A stretch of DNA of 64,000 bases from an uncultured Bacteroidales bacterium (GTDB lineage: Bacteria > Bacteroidota > Bacteroidia > Bacteroidales > Bacteroidaceae), in assembly GCA_902799355.1 (NCBI GenBank), contig CADCAG010000006.1, positions 1 through 64,000 of the forward strand, given 5' to 3'. The first letter of the stretch is position 1. Each line of letters opens with the position of its first letter. This document shows positions 7,572 to 17,352 of the stretch, piece after piece. Under the pieces are notes generated by a model, which searched no databases, was not told the origin of the DNA, and worked only from the letters and a program-made list of their open reading frames with translations. Position numbers and translations under genes: made by a program.

Positions 7572-10493
7572 TCAATATCCGAAAATCTCTTCCGTAGTCA
7601 GACGGCGGATGGGGGCAATCTTCTCCAACTCCTTGATGTTGAGGTCATGCTCATTACCCAGGATGACATAGCGCCATGTCTTGTGGGCCATGCGAGCCTG
7701 TTCAAACTTGACGATATCCTCGAGAGAAGTACCAGGCAATGCCTTGTAGATACGCTCGTTCTCATCGTAGTCGATGCCACGCTGCTTAGCCCAGAGCCAC
7801 TTGGTAATCAGGCCGTACTTGGTGGTACGCTGACTGGCAATACGCTTGGCAACAGCCTCCTTGGCAATCTTAAACGAGGCCTCGCTCTGTGGAATGGTGT
7901 CGAGGATATTCAGGAACTGATGCACACAGTCCATCATCTTGTCATTCTGTGTGATGATATGCGCCATGGCATACTCGCGATCATCCTGATAGGAAGGATC
8001 AGCATAGTAAGCATAGGCATTATAGGCCAGTCCACGGCTCTCACGCATCTCCTGGAAGACGATGCTGGCCATGGAGGCACCATAATACTCGTTGAAGAGC
8101 TCCTTGACAGCAGCCTCATCAGGATTGAACAGATGGTCATCGATATAGAACATGCGCATGTAGATATTCTTGGCATCATAGGGTGCCAGAAGCACCTCGC
8201 TCTGTGGAGTCAGCAGCTTGGCATAGTGCTGACCCTCTGGGACAGGCTTCAATGCAGCGGGCAGCACATGCTGTGCCTTGACAGCCTCACAGAGCTGCTG
8301 CTCGTCCATCGGTCCGTAGTAGAGCACGGTATGCTCATACTGGCTCAACTGCTTCAGCAAGTCCAACAATTCCTGTGGATCGATGTTCTGCAACTGCTTT
8401 GCCGTCAATGCATTGCGATAAGTATTATAGGGGCCATATAGTCCATACTGTGCCAGATAGGCGAAGTTATACTGCTGGTTGAGTTTGTTGTCGGCACGCT
8501 GCTTTTCGCGCACAACAATATACTGCTGCCAAGCATCAGCATCAACCTTTGCATGTTGCAATACATCCTCAAGGAGTGCCAGCGCCTCAGTCATATTCTC
8601 ACTCAGTCCATCCAACGTGACACTAATGGTACGGGCATTGACAGAAATGCTGTAGTTGCAAGCCAGCTTATAGAACTGCTGCTTCACCTGCTGGGGTGTG
8701 AGTTTATCGGTGCCCAGATAGTCAAGATATTCAGCAGCATAAGCATACTTCAGTTCTGACTCCTCGCCAAAGTCATAGCGGAACGAGAGGGTGAAACGGC
8801 CATTCTCTACATTCTTCACATAGATGTAAGGCAATGAAACGGCATCCTTTTCGCCAACCTTCATCTCGCCAAAGGTGAGGTCTTTCTTGAAATCAACGAA
8901 CTTAGGCTCGATAGGTTTCACCTTCGTTTCCTGGATATCCTTAACGAACTGGCTTACCGTATCACGATTGGTGGGGATAGGAGTAATTGCAGGTTTATCA
9001 ATCTTCTTCTGGTTGGGGTCTACACCCTGACGCTTATAGACGGTGACATAGCTGTCTTGGAAATGACGCTGAGCAAAGTCCATAATCTGCTGTTTGGTGA
9101 TGCCTGCCATACGGTCCTGTGCCTTGACGACCTGTGCCCATGGAGTGCCATTGATGAACGCATCGACAAACTCGCCGACACGATCCTCATTGCTCTCAAG
9201 AGAATTGTAGTAGCGCAGCTTCATATTGTTGATCACAGAAGGCAACAGGTCATCGCTGAACTCACCCTTCTTCAGCTTCTCTATCTCAGCAAGCAACAGG
9301 CCACGAACCTCGTCAAGGGTCTGTCCCTCACGAGGAGTACCCATGAGCACAAACATAGAGTGGTCAAGCAGCTGATAGTTCCATGTGCTTGCCTCCAACA
9401 ATTTCATCTGCTGGTTGATATTGAGGTCGAAAAGTCCTGCAGTACCATTGTTAAGCATCATGTCAATCACACGCAAGGTATCGCTCTGCAGGGACGAGGC
9501 CTTTTCGAAGCGCCATCCCAGCCACAGGTTCTCAGCCTCAGGACCTACCACAGTCGTATCAATAGGAGCTGTTATCTCCGGCAGTGCGGGGAACTCCGGC
9601 TGACTGACATCGTCGCCAGGCTTCCACTGTCCAAAGTACTTGTCGATAATGGCAATAACCTCGTCAGGGTCAAAGTCGCCAGCCATACAGATAGCGACAT
9701 TGTTAGGCACATACCACTTCTTAAAGTAGTTCTTGATATTGATAATAGAAGGATTCTTCAGATGTTCCTGAGAGCCCAGCGTCGTCTGGAGACCATAGGG
9801 GTGGTTGGGGAACAGCTTACCCATCATGGCAGCCATCTCCTTGCGGAAGTCACGTGTCAGACTGATGTTGTACTCCTCGTAGACAGCCTCCAGCTCGGTA
9901 TGGAAGCCACGGATAACCATGTTCTGAAAACGGTCTGCCTGGATCTTTGCCCAGTTCTCTATCTCATTGGACGGAATGTCCTCCACATAGCATGTAACAT
10001 CGTTAGAGGTGTAAGCATTGGTTCCCTCAGCACCGATGGTCGACATCAGCTTGTCGTACTCGTTGGGGATGAAGTACTTGGCAGCCAGCTGACTGACGCT
10101 GTCAATCTCATGGTAAGCCTGGCGACGCTCTTCCGGATCCGTCAGTGTGCGATACTTCTCATAACGAGCCTCGATATCGGCCAGCAACGGTGCCTCCGCT
10201 TTTGCATCGGTGACACCAAACTTATCAGTACCCTTGAACATTAGGTGCTCCAGATAGTGCGCCAGACCTGTCGTCTCGGCAGGGTCGTTCTTAGAGCCTG
10301 TGCGTACAGCAATATAGGCATTCAGACGCGGCTTTTCTTCGTTTACACTGAGGTACACCTTCAGACCATTGTCGAGCGTATAGATACGTGTCTTCGACAA
10401 ATCGTCCTTAACCTCTTCATACTTGTACTTGCTGCAAGCAGTCAATAACAGCCCGCAGCCAATGGCTAATAGCCAGAATGTTTTAGTCTTCAT
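7572..10493 (-). CDS. M16 family zinc metallopeptidase (pitrilysin/insulinase type), lipoprotein
   Basis: A 973-residue protein with lipoprotein signal (LLLTACS, Cys20). The first M16 domain has the inverted zinc motif HYLEH (H79, E82, H83) in GLAHYLEHLMFKGT, with downstream acid residues near YEEYN. Two M16 domain pairs follow (about 35-470 and 540-950), the second without the motif, as in two-chain-like fused clan ME peptidases of Bacteroidetes. It likely degrades peptides in the periplasm or at the outer membrane. Its ATG overlaps the DUF4954 stop by 11 nt, so the two are translationally linked. A long plus-strand open frame (9057-10244) over it is a shadow. Confidence 0.9.
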   Translation of the reverse strand: MKTKTFWLLAIGCGLLLTACSKYKYEEVKDDLSKTRIYTLDNGLKVYLSVNEEKPRLNAYIAVRTGSKNDPAETTGLAHYLEHLMFKGTDKFGVTDAKAEAPLLADIEARYEKYRTLTDPEERRQAYHEIDSVSQLAAKYFIPNEYDKLMSTIGAEGTNAYTSNDVTCYVEDIPSNEIENWAKIQADRFQNMVIRGFHTELEAVYEEYNISLTRDFRKEMAAMMGKLFPNHPYGLQTTLGSQEHLKNPSIINIKNYFKKWYVPNNVAICMAGDFDPDEVIAIIDKYFGQWKPGDDVSQPEFPALPEITAPIDTTVVGPEAENLWLGWRFEKASSLQSDTLRVIDMMLNNGTAGLFDLNINQQMKLLEASTWNYQLLDHSMFVLMGTPREGQTLDEVRGLLLAEIEKLKKGEFSDDLLPSVINNMKLRYYNSLESNEDRVGEFVDAFINGTPWAQVVKAQDRMAGITKQQIMDFAQRHFQDSYVTVYKRQGVDPNQKKIDKPAITPIPTNRDTVSQFVKDIQETKVKPIEPKFVDFKKDLTFGEMKVGEKDAVSLPYIYVKNVENGRFTLSFRYDFGEESELKYAYAAEYLDYLGTDKLTPQQVKQQFYKLACNYSISVNARTISVTLDGLSENMTEALALLEDVLQHAKVDADAWQQYIVVREKQRADNKLNQQYNFAYLAQYGLYGPYNTYRNALTAKQLQNIDPQELLDLLKQLSQYEHTVLYYGPMDEQQLCEAVKAQHVLPAALKPVPEGQHYAKLLTPQSEVLLAPYDAKNIYMRMFYIDDHLFNPDEAAVKELFNEYYGASMASIVFQEMRESRGLAYNAYAYYADPSYQDDREYAMAHIITQNDKMMDCVHQFLNILDTIPQSEASFKIAKEAVAKRIASQRTTKYGLITKWLWAKQRGIDYDENERIYKALPGTSLEDIVKFEQARMAHKTWRYVILGNEHDLNIKELEKIAPIRRLTTEEIFGY

Positions 10494-12336
10494 AGTCTAT
10501 CTCATGATCCAGTTTAGAAATAAAGTCATCAAACACATCTTGGTCGACATCACCCATGGCAAACTCCTTCTCTGCATCCTTACGGATTTCGGCAATCCAT
10601 GCACGACGGGCCTTGACATAGTCCTCACGGATGCGCTGAATAGCACTGTCGGTAAGCTCCTCGAGACCATAGTAGTCGAGAATCATCTGGTAGGTCCATG
10701 TCCACTGGTACTCACGGTAATGGTCATTGATGTCGTTGAAACGTGCTATCACCTCACGGATACTCTCAATGGTACCGTTCTTGATGTCGTCGAGCAGGCG
10801 CTGCTCCTCGCTGGCAGGCAGCAAGAGACCAGAGAGGTCGTTCCACTGTCCCAGGCCAATATCGCTGGAAGGTTTACCCAACCATTGTTCCTTGACGGCA
10901 CGCTTCAGCACGGCACCCATATAGATGCGCAGGGCGATATCGTAGTATTTTATACCCTTCTTCAGCGAAGAGGCATTGATGATATACTCTTGGAAATTGT
11001 AGGATGACACGTTGTTGCCACCAGCCTGGCGCAGGTTCTCCAGAATCTTCTTACCTTCTACAATCTCGCCGACGGTGAAGGGCGAGAGCCAGTCGAAGTT
11101 GATAATACTCTTCCGACTGGAGGCAGCACGTTTGTCACGCTTTGGCCACTTCTTGATGTCACGATAGAGACCCACCGTCGTAATGTTACGACCAGGCACG
11201 ATATACATCGTCTCTCCGTATGCCAACAGATAGGCAAAGGGCAGACAGCGCATGTCGGGATGGTTCATCAGCTTACCAAAGCAGACGCTGAAAGCACCAA
11301 TCTTAGCTGGCATCAGCACGTAGGCACCCGAAGCCGTCTTCGTACCACGCTCCAAGACACCATAGTGCATGGGGCCCATCTTATAGGCATGGTTCGAGAA
11401 GTTGGTATTCGAGCCGGCATTATAGAACGAGAACTCACCGCCAATGAGCAGCGAACTCTTATGGTGCGATGCAGAGAACGGACCGCAGAAGGCAGCACAC
11501 GCCTCACCATTGGCCATATAGCTGTTGGCGAAGAATACGCTGGCCTCGGCAGTGAAACCATTGGTAATCTGACAGGCCTCGCCCACGAAGCAGTCCTGCA
11601 TCTTCACAGAATTAGTGATGGAGCAGCCGTTGGAGATGATAGAATTCTCACAGATAACACCTGTACCGATATATACCGAGTCGTCTTTCGACGAGAGGAT
11701 GGTACAGTCACTCAGACGGGCAGCACCATTGATCTCACAGTCTTCCTTGATGACGGTATTGGTAATCTCCTTAGAGTTGATAATCTTCACACCATTACCG
11801 ATGGTGCCACGCTCTGGCTGCGTAAAACGTATCTCCTCATTAATCAAGCGTGTCAGACTGTCTTTCAGCTGCTTATCCTTGAAGTACTTCACCATAAAGG
11901 CAGCCAGCTGTGAGTTCAAATCGTGGAAGAGCACCACGTTGCCGTCACCCATCTCGTTGAGCACACTGATAAGATGACCTTCACCAAAAGAAGCGCCCTC
12001 GGTAGTCTCCATGGTAGAGATATTCGAGATATAACAATCGTTACCGATAGTATAGTTATTGATGAAGTTACCGACCTTCTCAATCAGGCAGTTATCGCCT
12101 ACGATAACGTTACGCAGCGTGGCATCATTGATACCAGAGTGCTTCACGAAACCCTTCGATACTTCTACCTGTTTCTCGAAGACGCCCAGTCGGATGTCGC
12201 CGTAGAAAATGACGCGGTGGAAGTTATACGGAGAAAATTCCTCAGCAACCTGTACACGCTGCCAGTCTTCAGCCCAGCAGCTATTATTTTCCAGTACACG
12301 AATCTCATCATCAGTCAAAAATCTGTAGTCTCTCAT
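10483..12336 (-). CDS. DUF4954 family protein with hexapeptide beta-helix
   Basis: A 617-residue protein of the DUF4954 family, common in Bacteroidetes and spirochaetes. Residues about 70-330 show the short-turn periodicity of a left-handed parallel beta-helix (repeats such as NVIVGDNCLIEKVGNFINN, YTIGNDCYISNIS, SVYIGTGVICENSIISNGC), as in sugar-nucleotide acyltransferases. The rest is helical. No signal peptide is seen, so it is cytoplasmic. The reaction is unknown; a nucleotide-sugar related role is only inference from the fold. It sits between hflX (28-nt gap) and the M16 gene (11-nt overlap) in one leftward operon. Confidence 0.85.
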   Translation of the reverse strand: MRDYRFLTDDEIRVLENNSCWAEDWQRVQVAEEFSPYNFHRVIFYGDIRLGVFEKQVEVSKGFVKHSGINDATLRNVIVGDNCLIEKVGNFINNYTIGNDCYISNISTMETTEGASFGEGHLISVLNEMGDGNVVLFHDLNSQLAAFMVKYFKDKQLKDSLTRLINEEIRFTQPERGTIGNGVKIINSKEITNTVIKEDCEINGAARLSDCTILSSKDDSVYIGTGVICENSIISNGCSITNSVKMQDCFVGEACQITNGFTAEASVFFANSYMANGEACAAFCGPFSASHHKSSLLIGGEFSFYNAGSNTNFSNHAYKMGPMHYGVLERGTKTASGAYVLMPAKIGAFSVCFGKLMNHPDMRCLPFAYLLAYGETMYIVPGRNITTVGLYRDIKKWPKRDKRAASSRKSIINFDWLSPFTVGEIVEGKKILENLRQAGGNNVSSYNFQEYIINASSLKKGIKYYDIALRIYMGAVLKRAVKEQWLGKPSSDIGLGQWNDLSGLLLPASEEQRLLDDIKNGTIESIREVIARFNDINDHYREYQWTWTYQMILDYYGLEELTDSAIQRIREDYVKARRAWIAEIRKDAEKEFAMGDVDQDVFDDFISKLDHEIDYED

Positions 12337-12364
12337 AAATGTATTGTGTTTGGTTCAATTATCT

Positions 12365-13696
12365 TCATCTACCTTCTTCAACCTCCTCGATGTTATATAG
12401 GAAGTCGTTATACGGATATTTCTGGACATGGAGTTCACGAACACGCTTGTAGAGTGTTTCACGCAGCATGTCGATATTTTCCTTCTGCTTGGCAGAGATG
12501 AACAGGCACTCCAAGTAGTGCTGGTTCTCGCCCGTCCGAGCCATCCATGTCTTCTTCAGGTCATCGAGTGTCAGGTTCTCCTTGGTAATCGGAGTCAGGT
12601 CGTCTGCCTCTTTCTCAACCCATGAGTAGGCGTCAATCTTGTTAAAGACGAGCATGGCAGGTTTCTCGGCACAGCCCAGCTCCTTGAGGGTTTCCTCTAC
12701 CACATGGATTTGTTCCTCGAAGTCTGGATGCGAGATGTCAACGACATGTACCAGCATGTCTGCCTCGCGAACCTCGTCAAGGGTCGACTTGAACGATTCC
12801 ACCAGGTCAGAGGGCAACTTACGGATAAAACCTACGGTATCTGCCAACAGGAAAGGCAGGTTGTCGATTGTCATCTTGCGCACCGTGGTATCCAGGGTGG
12901 CAAAGAGCTTATTCTCTGCAAAGACATCACTCTTCGAGAGCAGGTTCATCATCGTACTCTTGCCCACATTGGTGTAACCTACCAAAGCTACACGAATCAG
13001 GCGGCCACGATTCTTACGCTGGGTGGTCTTCTGCTTGTCGATTTCCACCAGGCGTTCTTTCAATAGTGAGATGCGTTGGCGGATGATACGCTGGTCCATC
13101 TCCAGCTGGGTTTCACCAGGGCCACGCAGACCTACACTACCTTTACCGCCACCAGAACCAGAGCCACCACCCTGGCGTTCCAGGTGCGTCCAAAGGCGTT
13201 GCAGACGGGGCAGCATATAGCGGTATTGCGCCAGTTCCACCTGTGTCTTGGCCTCAGCAGTCTGGGCACGCATAGCAAAGATATCGAGAATCAGTGAGGT
13301 ACGATCAAGTATCTTCACCTTCAACTCTGCTTCGATATTACGTATCTGTTTGGCGCTGAGTTCATCATCAAAGATGACCATACCAACAGGCTGAGGAGCC
13401 TCCTGCCCCTCCTCCGGTTCTGGCGAGCCAGCATCGAGCCAATCGTAGTAAGCATCTTCCTTCTGCTTGATATATTCCTTGATTTCTTCAAGTTTTCCCT
13501 TACCGACATAGGTTACCTGACTGGGGCCTTGCACCTTCTGCGTAAAACGCTTCACAGTGACTGCTCCAGCGGTATCTGCCAGGAATTCCAGCTCATCGAG
13601 ATATTCCTTTGTCTTTGCCTCATTCTGCTGTTGCGTAATAAGACCCACAAGGACAGCAGTTTCAGCTTTAGCTTCAGATATAACAAATTCCTTCAT
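12365..13696 (-). CDS. hflX: GTPase HflX
   Basis: A 443-residue HflX-type GTPase. The N-terminal HflX domain precedes a Gly-rich linker near 180 and the motif GSVGLRGPGETQLEMDQRII. The G domain has G1 GYTNVGKST, G2 around TLDTTVRK, G3 DTVGFIRKLP and G4 NKID. HflX binds the 50S ribosomal subunit and splits or rescues stalled ribosomes. There is a C-terminal extension with an acidic tail. The ATG at 13696 lies just behind a minus-strand -7 element (13705-13712). As first gene it leads the operon hflX, DUF4954, M16, fumarase, M6. It diverges from nagB. Confidence 0.95.
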   Translation of the reverse strand: MKEFVISEAKAETAVLVGLITQQQNEAKTKEYLDELEFLADTAGAVTVKRFTQKVQGPSQVTYVGKGKLEEIKEYIKQKEDAYYDWLDAGSPEPEEGQEAPQPVGMVIFDDELSAKQIRNIEAELKVKILDRTSLILDIFAMRAQTAEAKTQVELAQYRYMLPRLQRLWTHLERQGGGSGSGGGKGSVGLRGPGETQLEMDQRIIRQRISLLKERLVEIDKQKTTQRKNRGRLIRVALVGYTNVGKSTMMNLLSKSDVFAENKLFATLDTTVRKMTIDNLPFLLADTVGFIRKLPSDLVESFKSTLDEVREADMLVHVVDISHPDFEEQIHVVEETLKELGCAEKPAMLVFNKIDAYSWVEKEADDLTPITKENLTLDDLKKTWMARTGENQHYLECLFISAKQKENIDMLRETLYKRVRELHVQKYPYNDFLYNIEEVEEGR

Positions 13697-13704
13697 AATC
13701 GGTG

Positions 13705-13712
13705 CAAAGATA
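13705..13712 (-). promoter_or_regulatory. -7 element of the hflX operon
   Basis: Minus-strand TATCTTTG, 8 nt before the hflX ATG. No clear TTTG lies at the expected distance. If used, the mRNA would have almost no leader. Confidence 0.5.
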
Positions 13713-13756
13713 AAAAAAAATTATGAATTATGCATTACTAATTATGAATTATTTAT

Positions 13757-13764
13757 TACCTTTG
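13757..13764 (+). promoter_or_regulatory. -7 element of nagB
   Basis: TACCTTTG followed by CA, matching the extended -7 consensus seen elsewhere in the window; ATG at 13802. The -33 region is AT-rich without a clear TTTG. Confidence 0.55.
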
Positions 13765-13801
13765 CATCCGATAAGATGAAAAACTTTATATTTTTAGACT
13801 T

Positions 13802-14593
13802 ATGAGAGTAATTATTGAACCTGACTATCAGAAGATGTCACAATGGGCTGCAGAACACGTCATTGAGCGCATCAATGCCTTCCAGCCCACCAAGGAGAAA
13901 CCGTTTGTACTGGGTCTGCCTACTGGTTCATCACCCGAAGGCATGTATGCTTGCTTGGTAAAAGCCAACAAGGAAGGCCGTGTATCGTTTAAGAATGTGC
14001 TGACATTCAACATGGATGAGTATGTTGGTTTGCCAGAGGAGCATCCTGAGAGCTACCACTCTTTTATGGCTCGCAACCTGTTCAATCACATCGACTGCCC
14101 CAAAGAGAACATCCACATTCTCAACGGCAATGCCAAAGACCTGGCTGCTGAGTGTGCACACTATGAAGAGATGATCCAGGAGGCTGGCGGTATCGACCTG
14201 TTCATTGGCGGTATTGGTCCTGATGGTCACATTGCCTTCAACGAACCTTACAGCTCACTGACCAGCCGTACTCGCGTGAAGACGCTGACCACCGACACCA
14301 TCATTGCCAACAGCCGTTTCTTCGACAACGATGTCAACAAGGTTCCCAAGCTGGCACTGACTGTCGGCGTAGGTACTGTCATGGACGCTAAAGAGGTGAT
14401 GATTCTTGTCAACGGTCACCACAAAGCCCGTGCTTTGAAGGCTGCTGTAGAGGGTGCTGTCACTCATGAGTGGACTATCTCTGCCCTGCAGATGCACCAG
14501 CATGGCATCATCGTTGCTGACGAGCCTGCCACTGACGAACTGAAGGTTGCTACCTATAAGTACTTCAAGGATATCGAGAAGAACAATCTGTAA
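13802..14593 (+). CDS. nagB: Glucosamine-6-phosphate deaminase
   Basis: A 263-residue protein matching NagB in full length. Motifs: [11 protein letters not shown] (phosphate loop, about 39), [20 protein letters not shown] (about 70, with the catalytic Asp), [14 protein letters not shown] (about 135, with the Asp-x-His pair) and SRTRVKTLT. It converts glucosamine-6-phosphate to fructose-6-phosphate and ammonia in the cytoplasm, feeding amino-sugar carbon to glycolysis. It is monocistronic, with a promoter at 13757 and a bidirectional terminator at 14627-14662, convergent with dnaA. Confidence 0.95.
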   Translation: MRVIIEPDYQKMSQWAAEHVIERINAFQPTKEKPFVLGLPTGSSPEGMYACLVKANKEGRVSFKNVLTFNMDEYVGLPEEHPESYHSFMARNLFNHIDCPKENIHILNGNAKDLAAECAHYEEMIQEAGGIDLFIGGIGPDGHIAFNEPYSSLTSRTRVKTLTTDTIIANSRFFDNDVNKVPKLALTVGVGTVMDAKEVMILVNGHHKARALKAAVEGAVTHEWTISALQMHQHGIIVADEPATDELKVATYKYFKDIEKNNL

Positions 14594-14626
14594 GATGTCT
14601 GATGTAAGATGTCTGATGTAAGATAA

Positions 14627-14662
14627 CAAAAAACTTCCAGCCGGATGGGTTGGAAGTTTTTT
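14627..14662. terminator. Bidirectional terminator between nagB and dnaA
   Basis: Stem AACTTCCAGCC/GGTTGGAAGTT (14632-14642 and 14648-14658, one G-T pair), flanked by an A-run on the left and T-run on the right, so it can serve both convergent genes. Two copies of GATGTCTGATGTAA precede it. Confidence 0.85.
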
Positions 14663-16064
14663 ATTTCTTTAGCTTGAATGAGTTCTCGATGCTGGAAAGT
14701 TCTGCAGAGAACGACTTGTCGACTTTCAGGCGCTGCTCTACCGTCGAACAGCTATGGATTACTGTCGAGTGATCACGACCGCCAATCAACTGTCCAATGC
14801 GCGATGCAGGCATCTTGGTATACTTCTGGGCCAGATACATGGAGATTTGGCGCACCATGACATAGTCACGCTTACGGCTCTTGCTGAACACATTCTGCTG
14901 CGACACATTATAGTGGTTGCAGACCTTCTCCAGGATATCGTCAACGGTCAGCGGCTTATTGTCAATCTTGACAGCCCGCTTCACCACACGCTCAGCCAAT
15001 CGCATATCCACATTGGTGTTGTAGACAATAGAATAGGTCAGCAATGAGTTGATGACACCTTCCAGGTCACGCACGCTACCATTAGCCGTCTCAGCAACAA
15101 ACTGAATGACATCAGCAGGTATCGTCAGACCGTCACGACGGCATTTAGCATTCAGAATATCTATACACAACTGAGGATTCGGCTTCTCCAACTCAGCAAT
15201 CAAGCCACAGGAGAATCGGGTTAGCATACGCTCATGCAGCCATCCCAAATCCACCGGTGGACGGTCACTCGCCAAGATAATCTGCTTACCCAGACGGAAC
15301 AGGTGATCGAAGATATAGAAGAACGTTGCCACTGTCTTCTCAGCTGTAGCCCACTCCTGTACGTCGTCAACAATCAGCACATCAATGCTCTGATAGAAGT
15401 TGATGAAGTCATTGACCGTATTCTTACGACTGGCATCGGTAAACTGCACCTGGAAGAGACGTGCCGAGACATACAGCACACGCTTCTGAGGATACATCTC
15501 CTTACAATGTACGCCAACGGCATTGATCAGGTGCGTCTTACCGCAACCCGACGGTCCATAGACGAAGAACGGATTGAATGTTGACTTTCCCGGATGCTCA
15601 GCAATAGACAAGCCCACCGTACGCGGAAGCTTGTTGCTGTCACCTTCTATATAATTATGGAACGTCTTGTGGATATCCAGTTGAGGATTCAGCTGACTGA
15701 CGGCATCCAACATCGTGGGTGACTTATTACCACGGTTCGTGGGAGGTGCCGGTTCTATCGTCGACGGCTCTTCACTGGCAATCTGTTGGCTAAGACCATG
15801 CTGCTTATCCGTAACGACACGATAGGTCAGCTGTACATTCTGTCCGAAACAGCGCGTCAGTACCTTGCTCAGCAAGTTCACATAGTATTGCTCCAAATAT
15901 TCGTACACGTACATACTAGGTACCTGTACGAGCAAAGTCCGACTGTCCTCATCGTATTTCTCGAATACGATGGGCGCGAACCATGTTTTGTATTGCTGCT
16001 CTGTGACGTTATCCTTAATCAGGCTAAGGCAGTTGTCCCAAAGCGCCTTTGGATTATTTACCAT
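14661..16064 (-). CDS. dnaA: Chromosomal replication initiator DnaA
   Basis: A 467-residue DnaA. N-terminal domain I (LWDNCLSLIKDNVTEQQYKT), linker, then the AAA+ core with Walker A GPSGCGKTH (about 170), Walker B VLIVDDVQEW and sensor region, and the C-terminal DNA-binding domain IV with the signature GGRDHSTVIHSC. It binds DnaA boxes and melts the origin with ATP. The Walker A has Cys where many DnaA proteins have Leu (GLGKT). The gene stands alone, not next to dnaN. The upstream region has no convincing cluster of DnaA boxes, so oriC is probably elsewhere. Confidence 0.95.
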   Translation of the reverse strand: MVNNPKALWDNCLSLIKDNVTEQQYKTWFAPIVFEKYDEDSRTLLVQVPSMYVYEYLEQYYVNLLSKVLTRCFGQNVQLTYRVVTDKQHGLSQQIASEEPSTIEPAPPTNRGNKSPTMLDAVSQLNPQLDIHKTFHNYIEGDSNKLPRTVGLSIAEHPGKSTFNPFFVYGPSGCGKTHLINAVGVHCKEMYPQKRVLYVSARLFQVQFTDASRKNTVNDFINFYQSIDVLIVDDVQEWATAEKTVATFFYIFDHLFRLGKQIILASDRPPVDLGWLHERMLTRFSCGLIAELEKPNPQLCIDILNAKCRRDGLTIPADVIQFVAETANGSVRDLEGVINSLLTYSIVYNTNVDMRLAERVVKRAVKIDNKPLTVDDILEKVCNHYNVSQQNVFSKSRKRDYVMVRQISMYLAQKYTKMPASRIGQLIGGRDHSTVIHSCSTVEQRLKVDKSFSAELSSIENSFKLKK

Positions 16065-16130
16065 GCGGCGTTACTGTTATTTTCAATTCTCAAAAAGACG
16101 ATTTTGTGTCTCGGTTATTGTTTTCGAATG

Positions 16131-16162
16131 CAAAGGTCGTAATTTTTTTTCAAACAAACAAA
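16131..16162 (-). promoter_or_regulatory. Likely dnaA promoter
   Basis: Minus strand TTTG (16159-16162), 20-nt spacer, GACCTTTG (16131-16138). The -7 box differs from TAnnTTTG at its first base; spacing is ideal. Confidence 0.5.
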
Positions 16163-16299
16163 TCCCCATTTTTCACGTCATCCAAGGACAACCCACGTAA
16201 TCCACTCATATTACGGAGGTTAAGTAGTATTTAAGACTCTTTAATTGTTTTAGCCACTTGCAAAATTGCAACCAACTGTTTTTCAGTGCCTTAACAAAA

Positions 16300-16329
16300 G
16301 CACGCACACCATCTTACGGGTGTGCATGC
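16300..16329 (-). terminator. Terminator of the amidase-MlaD operon
   Basis: Stem of 11 bp (GCATGCACACC against GGTGTGCGTGC on the minus strand, one G-T pair), 8-nt loop, followed on the minus strand by CTTTTG. Lies 110 nt past the stop of the MlaD-like gene. Confidence 0.75.
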
Positions 16330-16439
16330 CTTTTATACTGACAACTCCAAATGCTTGAAATATCAAGCACTTCTGACGTTAGCGAGAGAAGAACTTCTAC
16401 AGTCCTCGTTATTTAGACAAAATAAAAATTGGCAACATT

Positions 16440-17339
16440 TTACTTATCCTTTTTCCCGAAGATGGAGAAATGTACATAGCGCTTGGGGTGTGCCTTCAAA
16501 TCTGTCAGAAGTGAGTCGGCACTGGCAGCCGTTGCTGTCAGGTTGTTGTAGAGTGACTGGTCACGCATCAGCAGTCCCAAGGTACCCTCATTACTATTCA
16601 GGCGCTGTGTCATCTGTTCTACGTTAGCCAGCGTCTGGTTCACCTTAGCATTCATGGCCTCCACATCGATTTGTGACAGGTTATGTGTCAGCTGCTGGGT
16701 ATTGTCCAACACCCCATTAGCCTTGCTCATTATGGTAGGCACTTCACGGTTCAGTGAGGCTGACAGTGCTTTCAGTTCCTGACTGGTCGCATTCAGGTTT
16801 CCTGTCATCCCCTCTACATTATGCAGCGTATTGCGCAGGGCAGGATCAGCCAGCAGCAGGTTCAGACTGGTCATGATGCTATCGAGCTTGGGGGCGATAT
16901 CCATAATGACAGGCATCATCTCACCGACCTTACTCATAATACCAGCCTCCATGCCTCCACTGATGGTGTCACCGACGGAAATCATGTTCAGCGGATCGTC
17001 GCCCAACACCAGATTGATCTTGATATTTCCCAACAGGTCGCTGGCCAGCTCAGCACGTGAACCGACAGGCACACGCATCTCTTTGTTCAGACCAACTTCA
17101 GCAACAATCTTTCCGTGAGGGTCATAGTCGTAGTCAAGTGCCTTCACCACGCCCACACGATAGCCGTTGGCATAAACAGGCGACGACACTGACAATCCAG
17201 TAGCATCCGTAAAGGCCACATACATGGTGTTGTCGCTTGAGAATACACTCAGTCCCTTCAGAAACTGCAGTCCAAAGAACAACACAACGATACCGAGTAT
17301 CGACACCAGTGCAATCTTGATTTCCTTTGTAAATCTCAT
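16440..17339 (-). CDS. MlaD/MCE-domain substrate-binding protein
   Basis: A 299-residue protein with an N-terminal membrane anchor (IKIALVSILGIVVLFFGLQFL) and an MCE domain at about 40-120 (YVAFTDATGLSVSSPVYANG, VGVVKALDYD, LLGNIKINLVLG). The C-terminal half is a helical/coiled region (DNTQQLTHNLSQIDVEAMNA). MCE proteins are periplasmic-facing parts of lipid transporters that maintain outer-membrane asymmetry. No ATPase or permease gene is adjacent here, so the partners are elsewhere. It follows the amidase after 13 nt, last in its operon. Confidence 0.85.
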   Translation of the reverse strand: MRFTKEIKIALVSILGIVVLFFGLQFLKGLSVFSSDNTMYVAFTDATGLSVSSPVYANGYRVGVVKALDYDYDPHGKIVAEVGLNKEMRVPVGSRAELASDLLGNIKINLVLGDDPLNMISVGDTISGGMEAGIMSKVGEMMPVIMDIAPKLDSIMTSLNLLLADPALRNTLHNVEGMTGNLNATSQELKALSASLNREVPTIMSKANGVLDNTQQLTHNLSQIDVEAMNAKVNQTLANVEQMTQRLNSNEGTLGLLMRDQSLYNNLTATAASADSLLTDLKAHPKRYVHFSIFGKKDK

Positions 17340-17352
17340 ATCTATCTTTACT

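Larger units (their letters stand above)
16065..16439. other. dnaA upstream region
   Basis: No gene. It contains the dnaA promoter candidate (16131-16162), an inverted repeat CGTAAT/ATTACG near 16196-16215, TTGCAA-N2-TTGCAA near 16259-16272, and the terminator of the MlaD-like operon (16300-16329). Confidence 0.6.

Noticed and set aside
9057-10244. 395-codon plus-strand open frame opposite the M16 protease gene
   Set aside because: Antisense shadow; no promoter or start context and no family resemblance.
16065-16439. Chromosome origin beside dnaA
   Set aside because: No cluster of TTATNCACA-type boxes or AT-rich unwinding repeats could be found; only short inverted repeats and a terminator.
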